Below are positions 5,596 to 8,365 of a stretch of DNA of 8,365 nucleotides, piece after piece. The translations under genes and the position numbers were made by a program. Position 1 is the first letter of the stretch; each line of letters begins with the position of its first letter. Where the stretch lies: positions 1 to 8,365 of the forward strand of contig CALDZS010000291.1 in NCBI GenBank assembly GCA_937944065.1. The letters run 5' to 3'. This stretch comes from an uncultured Amylibacter sp. GTDB taxonomy: Bacteria > Pseudomonadota > Alphaproteobacteria > Rhodobacterales > Rhodobacteraceae. Below the pieces are notes generated by a model. The model saw only the letters and a program-made list of their open reading frames with translations. It was not told the DNA's origin and searched no databases.

Positions 5596-6912
5596 TTACA
5601 TTAGGTTTGGTAGCCATGTCACAATTTGTGGGAAGGCAAGCAAAAGAGCAATCGTAAGAACATCGGCAACAAAAAACAAACCTACACCTCGGAATACGTC
5701 CCCAAGTGGTATGTCAGGCCGCACGCCATTCACGACAAAACAGTTCAACCCTATCGGTGGCGTTATCAAACAAACCTCGGCCATTTTAACGACGATGATA
5801 CCGAACCAGATTGAATCAAACCCAAGTGCGATAACCGCGGGATACACGACAGGTAGAGTTAGCAACAACATGCCGATAGCATCCATGAACATTCCCAAAA
5901 CCGCATAGGCCAAAAGAATACAAATCATGATCGTCATTGGCGATGCGTCTAGTTCAAGAATCCAGCTGGTAAATGCCTCTGGCAGACCAGAGAACCCCAA
6001 GAAGCGTACAAAGATCAATACCCCCCAAATCAGTGAAAATATCATCACTGTAAGCTTGGCAGATTCCATCAGTGCACTTTTCAAAGTGGCCATTTTGGTG
6101 CCGCGCATGATCGAGATAATAAAGACAACCGCCGCACCCAATGATCCAGCTTCGGTGGGCGTGGCCCAACCGTTGTAAATCGCCGACATGATTATGAATA
6201 CAACAAGTGCGATTGGAAAAATTCCGGGAATAACCAAGACGCGGTCTTTCCAAGTGTATCCTTTAACCGCTGGTCCTGCCTCTGGTTTGTACAGCGCCCA
6301 AACGATGATGATACCAGCGTAAACAAGGGCCGAAACTGCGCCAGGTAAAAAACCAGCAATCAGCAACTTCCCCACAGATTCTTCGACGATAATGGCATAA
6401 ATAACCAGGATCGCTGACGGGGGTATCAATGTCGCCAATGTACCGCCAGCCGCAACTACACCCGCTGCCAATCGGCGGTCATAACCGTATTTGAGCATGT
6501 CAGGTATCGCCACACGTGCAAATACCGCTGCGGTCGCTGTAGAAGCTCCTGATACAGCCGCAAAACCTGCGGTGGCAAAGATGGTCGCGACCGCAAGCCC
6601 ACCTGGAACCCAACCAACCCATTTACGTGCGGCATCGAACAACTGTTGGGTCATTCCAGCGTGGAACGCCAAAAACCCGATGAAAATGAACATTGGCAAA
6701 ACACTGAGTGCATAGACTGACGATTTGGAATGCGGAATGGTTCCGGCAATCCCTGCTGCAGGACCCCAGCCCAATAACTCGACGAGCCCCAATAGACCGA
6801 TGACCGAAGCCGCAAAAACCACACGCACGCCAGACAAAACGAGCAAGAACATGCACCCAAGGCCAATCAGACCGACCAAGAACGGGTCATCAAAACCAAT
6901 ACCTAAAATCAT
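5596..6912 (-). CDS. dctM: TRAP transporter large permease subunit (DctM)
   Basis: The 438-residue inner-membrane protein has the full length of DctM subunits. In TRAP transporters this is the main transport subunit, moving an organic acid inward with sodium after delivery by DctP. Family landmarks are all present: SGASTATAAVFARVAIPDM (121-139), GYDRRLAAG (143-151), GGTLATLIPPS (156-166), an AGFLPG turn (186-191), GWATPTEAGS (248-257), MDAIGMLLLTLPVVYP (343-358) and ITPPIGLN (383-390). The two Pro-rich hairpins (LIPPS and TPPIG) are the paired substrate/sodium-site regions known in the family. The ATG overlaps the dctQ stop as ATGA, a sign of translational coupling, and GGGG six bases upstream serves as ribosome binding site. 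The gene is intact, and the substrate cannot be read from it. Confidence 0.95.
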   Translation of the reverse strand: MILGIGFDDPFLVGLIGLGCMFLLVLSGVRVVFAASVIGLLGLVELLGWGPAAGIAGTIPHSKSSVYALSVLPMFIFIGFLAFHAGMTQQLFDAARKWVGWVPGGLAVATIFATAGFAAVSGASTATAAVFARVAIPDMLKYGYDRRLAAGVVAAGGTLATLIPPSAILVIYAIIVEESVGKLLIAGFLPGAVSALVYAGIIIVWALYKPEAGPAVKGYTWKDRVLVIPGIFPIALVVFIIMSAIYNGWATPTEAGSLGAAVVFIISIMRGTKMATLKSALMESAKLTVMIFSLIWGVLIFVRFLGFSGLPEAFTSWILELDASPMTIMICILLAYAVLGMFMDAIGMLLLTLPVVYPAVIALGFDSIWFGIIVVKMAEVCLITPPIGLNCFVVNGVRPDIPLGDVFRGVGLFFVADVLTIALLLAFPQIVTWLPNLM

Positions 6913-7544
6913 GATGTGCCCCGATCATTTAGATCGGTTATTCCACCAAAGGCCTCTTTAATTTCGTCTTTTGCGACCTCTTCAACATCTAGAATTTTGG
7001 CGATCCCGATCGGTTCGCGAGATGGATCAACGAACAATCGAATGGAGCCCACCAATTGAATTGATAGGCGGATAAACCAAAGAGAGAAGGCAATAGGTAC
7101 CAGCAATTTGGACGGCCAGACGGGGAATTCGGCATCGATGGTCGTGTCCCCTAATGAATAGGACCGCAGGAAATGACCCCATCCATACCAAATCAAAACA
7201 CCGATGATGAACATGGCGACCAAAGTGCCGAACGCTTCGACCGACCATAGCCAGCGCCCTTTAAGGTTCCCGACAAGGATCTCCATACGGATATGAGCGC
7301 CCAATCGTTGACAATAAGCAGCCCCCAAAAATGCCATCGATGCCATCGAAAGCTCTACCATATCGATATAACCAGAAATTGGAGCGTTCAGAACGGAACG
7401 CATAAAAATTTGTGCGCATCCTAGAAGCATAAGCAGAAAAATTGCGGCTGCCGCCATCAAATTGGCGAAATCTTCAATGGGTTGCATGGCACGATCAACG
7501 GTACTTAGTCGGTTCGTGGATTTTGGCTCGGTCTCAACGGGCAT
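6909..7544 (-). CDS. dctQ: TRAP transporter small permease subunit (DctQ)
   Basis: The protein has 211 residues and four hydrophobic segments (about 25-48, 62-80, 104-125 and 145-170), the DctQ pattern. Typical family features are FMRSVLNAPISGYIDMVE (47-64), AHIRMEILV (83-91) between the second and third helices, and WPSKLLVPIAFSLWFIR (143-159) in the fourth. DctQ binds DctM in the membrane and forms part of the docking surface for DctP. It is somewhat longer than many DctQ proteins because of a polar N-terminal stretch of about 22 residues and an acidic, charged tail of about 40 residues after the last helix. No strong ribosome binding site precedes the ATG at 7544. It lies between dctP, 74 bases upstream with a hairpin in the gap, and dctM, which overlaps by 4 bases. 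Confidence 0.9.
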   Translation of the reverse strand: MPVETEPKSTNRLSTVDRAMQPIEDFANLMAAAAIFLLMLLGCAQIFMRSVLNAPISGYIDMVELSMASMAFLGAAYCQRLGAHIRMEILVGNLKGRWLWSVEAFGTLVAMFIIGVLIWYGWGHFLRSYSLGDTTIDAEFPVWPSKLLVPIAFSLWFIRLSIQLVGSIRLFVDPSREPIGIAKILDVEEVAKDEIKEAFGGITDLNDRGTS

Positions 7545-7584
7545 AGCGTGTTTCGCTTTATGAATTGAAGTAGTTTATTGATAA

Positions 7585-7608
7585 ACGGGCGACGTAACCG
7601 CCGCCCGT
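7585..7608 (-). terminator. Strong hairpin between dctP and dctQ (attenuator or mRNA stabiliser)
   Basis: Ten base pairs (one of them G-U in the RNA) close on a GUUA tetraloop: on the plus strand ACGGGCGACG, TAAC, CGCCGCCCGT. In the direction of transcription it follows the dctP stop by 10 bases and is followed by TTTATC rather than a long U run. It therefore looks like a partial terminator or a 3'-end protector, which would give more dctP than dctQM mRNA, as often seen in binding-protein operons. Sequence shows the hairpin; the effect is inferred. Confidence 0.6.
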
Positions 7609-7618
7609 GAACTGAATG

Positions 7619-8365
7619 TTATTTTGCTTCTGCAGCATATTCCCAGATCGCGTCAAACACGCCTTGAGCATCAAACTTGTCTTTGTTTGCTTCGATCCAC
7701 GCATCCCAAACCGGCTTACCGGCGACTTCTTTAAAAGTGGCTAGCTGCTCGTCCGTGTATACGATCTTTTCCATAGAGCTTTCGAATGCTGGTAGATTTT
7801 TTGCGTCCGCTGCGGCATAGGCCGCTTGCTCGACATCCATGACCAATTCACGATTGTCATCCAACAATTTTTGATACTGTGGTGGCAATGCGTCATAGGA
7901 CGTTTTGTTAAACACCCAACCACATTCGGATGTTCCAGGTGCTAGATTGCTTGTGTACCAATCTGCCTCGTCCGAGATTTTGAAAGAAACATGGGCGTAT
8001 GTGTATGGAAACGCGGCCGCGTCCAACGCACCTCGTTGAAACGCTGTTGACGTCTCACTTGCAGGCAACGTCTGTTTAACCGATCCCAATTTTTCCATGG
8101 CTGTTCCCAAACCACCACCTGCGCGAACACGCAAGCCTTTCCAACCGTCAAGGGTTTTGGGCGCTGGACCTTTGCCAAGAATTTCGTACTGCGGTAGCAG
8201 TCCAGAAACATATGGGATCGCGTTCCACTTTGCCATGTCTGCAACAATCGCTGGGTGGCTCATCATTTTTGTTCGAACGTATTTGTCGACCTTCGGATCG
8301 CCAAGCGGCAAGAACGGCAACGAAAAGACCATCCATGCTGGGTTTTTCCCTGGGTGATAGAAATT
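7619..8365 (-). CDS. dctP: TRAP transporter solute-binding protein (DctP), N-terminal part outside the window
   Basis: The frame runs off the right edge, leaving 248 C-terminal residues. The signal peptide and about the first 80-100 residues are missing. An ATG at 8332 is inside the domain and is not the start. DctP-type proteins bind an organic acid in the periplasm and deliver it to DctQM. GLRVRAGGG (77-85) matches the family's 'KIRv' strand, whose second Arg (R81) should salt-bridge the substrate carboxylate. QRGALDAAAFPYTY (110-123) matches the usual 'Q-x-G-x-x-D-A' segment that lines the binding cleft. The long C-terminal helices (about 160-248) are also typical. It is the first visible gene of the dctP-dctQ-dctM-glcG operon, whose promoter lies outside the window. 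A dicarboxylate, keto acid or hydroxy acid are all possible ligands. Confidence 0.9.
   Translation of the reverse strand, partial: NFYHPGKNPAWMVFSLPFLPLGDPKVDKYVRTKMMSHPAIVADMAKWNAIPYVSGLLPQYEILGKGPAPKTLDGWKGLRVRAGGGLGTAMEKLGSVKQTLPASETSTAFQRGALDAAAFPYTYAHVSFKISDEADWYTSNLAPGTSECGWVFNKTSYDALPPQYQKLLDDNRELVMDVEQAAYAAADAKNLPAFESSMEKIVYTDEQLATFKEVAGKPVWDAWIEANKDKFDAQGVFDAIWEYAAEAK

Noticed and set aside
5540..5908. 122-codon plus-strand frame opposite dctM and the start of the glcG-like gene
   Set aside because: It is a shadow of two well supported genes, with a low-complexity Thr/Ile/Pro-rich product.

Overview
The window looks like chromosome of a marine, Roseobacter-like alphaproteobacterium (Rhodobacterales). 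This rests on the style of the proteins: a DctP/DctQ/DctM TRAP transporter with a GlcG/HbpS protein, and TadE/TadG-like pseudopilin proteins. It is an inference from remembered families, not a database match. Base composition is moderate, the genes are tightly packed, and no tRNA, rRNA, CRISPR array or intact insertion sequence is seen.

Layout. (1) Positions 2-2507, plus strand: the 3' part of a TadG-like gene, a TadE-like minor pseudopilin that starts at TTG inside the end of the first gene, and a secreted protein of unknown function. They read as one transcription unit, probably the edge or a satellite of a Tad/Flp-type pilus locus. (2) 2508-3014: a gap of about 500 bases. It holds a minus-strand terminator, a 51-codon minus-strand frame broken by one TAA, and a weak terminator for the next gene. 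(3) 3015-4448, minus strand: a 477-residue polytopic membrane protein, probably a transporter. (4) 4481-5098, plus strand: a cupin-fold protein divergent from the permease. It has a promoter candidate that would give an almost leaderless mRNA. (5) 5100-8365, minus strand: a TRAP transporter operon in the order dctP (5' end outside the window), dctQ, dctM and a glcG/hbpS-like gene. dctQ and dctM overlap by 4 bases. A strong hairpin lies between dctP and dctQ.

How the genes may work together. DctP would capture an organic acid in the periplasm, and the DctQM membrane complex would import it with sodium. The GlcG/HbpS-like protein and the convergent cupin could take part in handling that substrate, but the substrate cannot be named from sequence. 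The permease at 3015-4448 may be a second route for related solutes. The Tad-like unit appears functionally unrelated.

No clearly new defence or mobile system is visible. The best leads are the unknown secreted protein in the Tad-like unit, the compact divergent cupin/permease promoter region, the uncharacterised permease and the interrupted small gene with its terminator.
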